A DNA stretch of 13,604 nucleotides from Anaerolineae bacterium (GTDB taxonomy: Bacteria; Chloroflexota; Anaerolineae; Aggregatilineales; Phototrophicaceae), in the NCBI GenBank assembly GCA_028284565.1, contig JANQRM010000215.1, positions 1 through 13,604 of the forward strand. Reading direction: 5' to 3'. The translations under genes were made by a program, and so were the position numbers. The notes below the pieces were generated by a model. That model worked only from the letters and a program-made list of their open reading frames with translations, was not told the origin of the DNA and did no database searches. Of this stretch, positions 13,501-13,604 are shown piece by piece. Numbering within the stretch: position 1 is the stretch's first letter; every line of letters starts with the position of its first letter.

Positions 13501-13604
13501 GCACACCCCTTTTGCTGTATCAAAATCAACGCGCCTATTCTAATGGGAATTCAGGGGATTGCTATGGAATGTCCATGGGGGAGATGTAGATTATCAACTC
13601 TTAA

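Noticed and set aside
13501..13604. Purine riboswitch upstream of xpt
   Set aside because: The conserved junction elements of the purine aptamer are not found in the 104 bases available; a longer leader beyond the window cannot be excluded.

Overview
This is a bacterial window in which every supported gene lies on the minus strand, so the order of transcription runs from high to low coordinates. Composition is roughly balanced, with AT-richer islands around 596-1072, 3355-4760 and 8600-10050. No rRNA, tRNA, CRISPR array, transposase or phage gene is visible. The organism cannot be fixed from sequence alone. A degenerate member of the small Ras/MglA-like GTPase group, ABC-2 exporters and repeat-rich secreted proteins would fit Chloroflexota or a similar lineage, but this is a tentative inference.

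From the right edge: (a) 13500-10995 is a purine salvage block. It holds xpt (xanthine phosphoribosyltransferase), guaA (GMP synthase, 3 bases downstream) and a small unrecognised gene. Xpt makes XMP and GuaA aminates it to GMP. (b) 10851-10093 is a secreted protein made almost entirely of six 36-residue repeats with two cysteines each, closed by a good hairpin terminator. (c) 9883-8684 is an astacin-type zinc metalloprotease followed by C-terminal propeller-like repeats. Two of these are a near-perfect 123-bp tandem duplication. The protein starts directly at the mature catalytic domain, with no signal peptide or propeptide. (d) 8480-4761 is a compact drug-exporter-type operon: a TetR repressor with its own promoter and probable operator, an ABC ATPase, two ABC-2 permeases, and a membrane-anchored protein of unknown role. 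Overlaps and short gaps link the genes.

(e) 4760-3938 is an 823-bp gene-free stretch. It holds several hairpins, a strong G-quadruplex motif paired with a hairpin, and two diverged copies of a ~105-bp repeat unit. (f) 3937-3464 is a small GTPase-like protein that appears to have lost its nucleotide-binding motifs. (g) 3354-1 is a sugar-modification block: a CBS-domain/DegT aminotransferase fusion, a CMP-sugar (acylneuraminate-type) cytidylyltransferase, a DUF4279 protein, and the N-terminal part of a DapA/NanA-type aldolase cut by the window edge. Together these suggest synthesis or activation of an amino-sugar or nonulosonate-like sugar for surface glycans.

The observations most worth pursuing are the pseudo-GTPase, the leaderless astacin with its silent-change-only duplication, the 12-cysteine repeat protein, the G-quadruplex/hairpin element, and the aldolase-containing sugar cluster.
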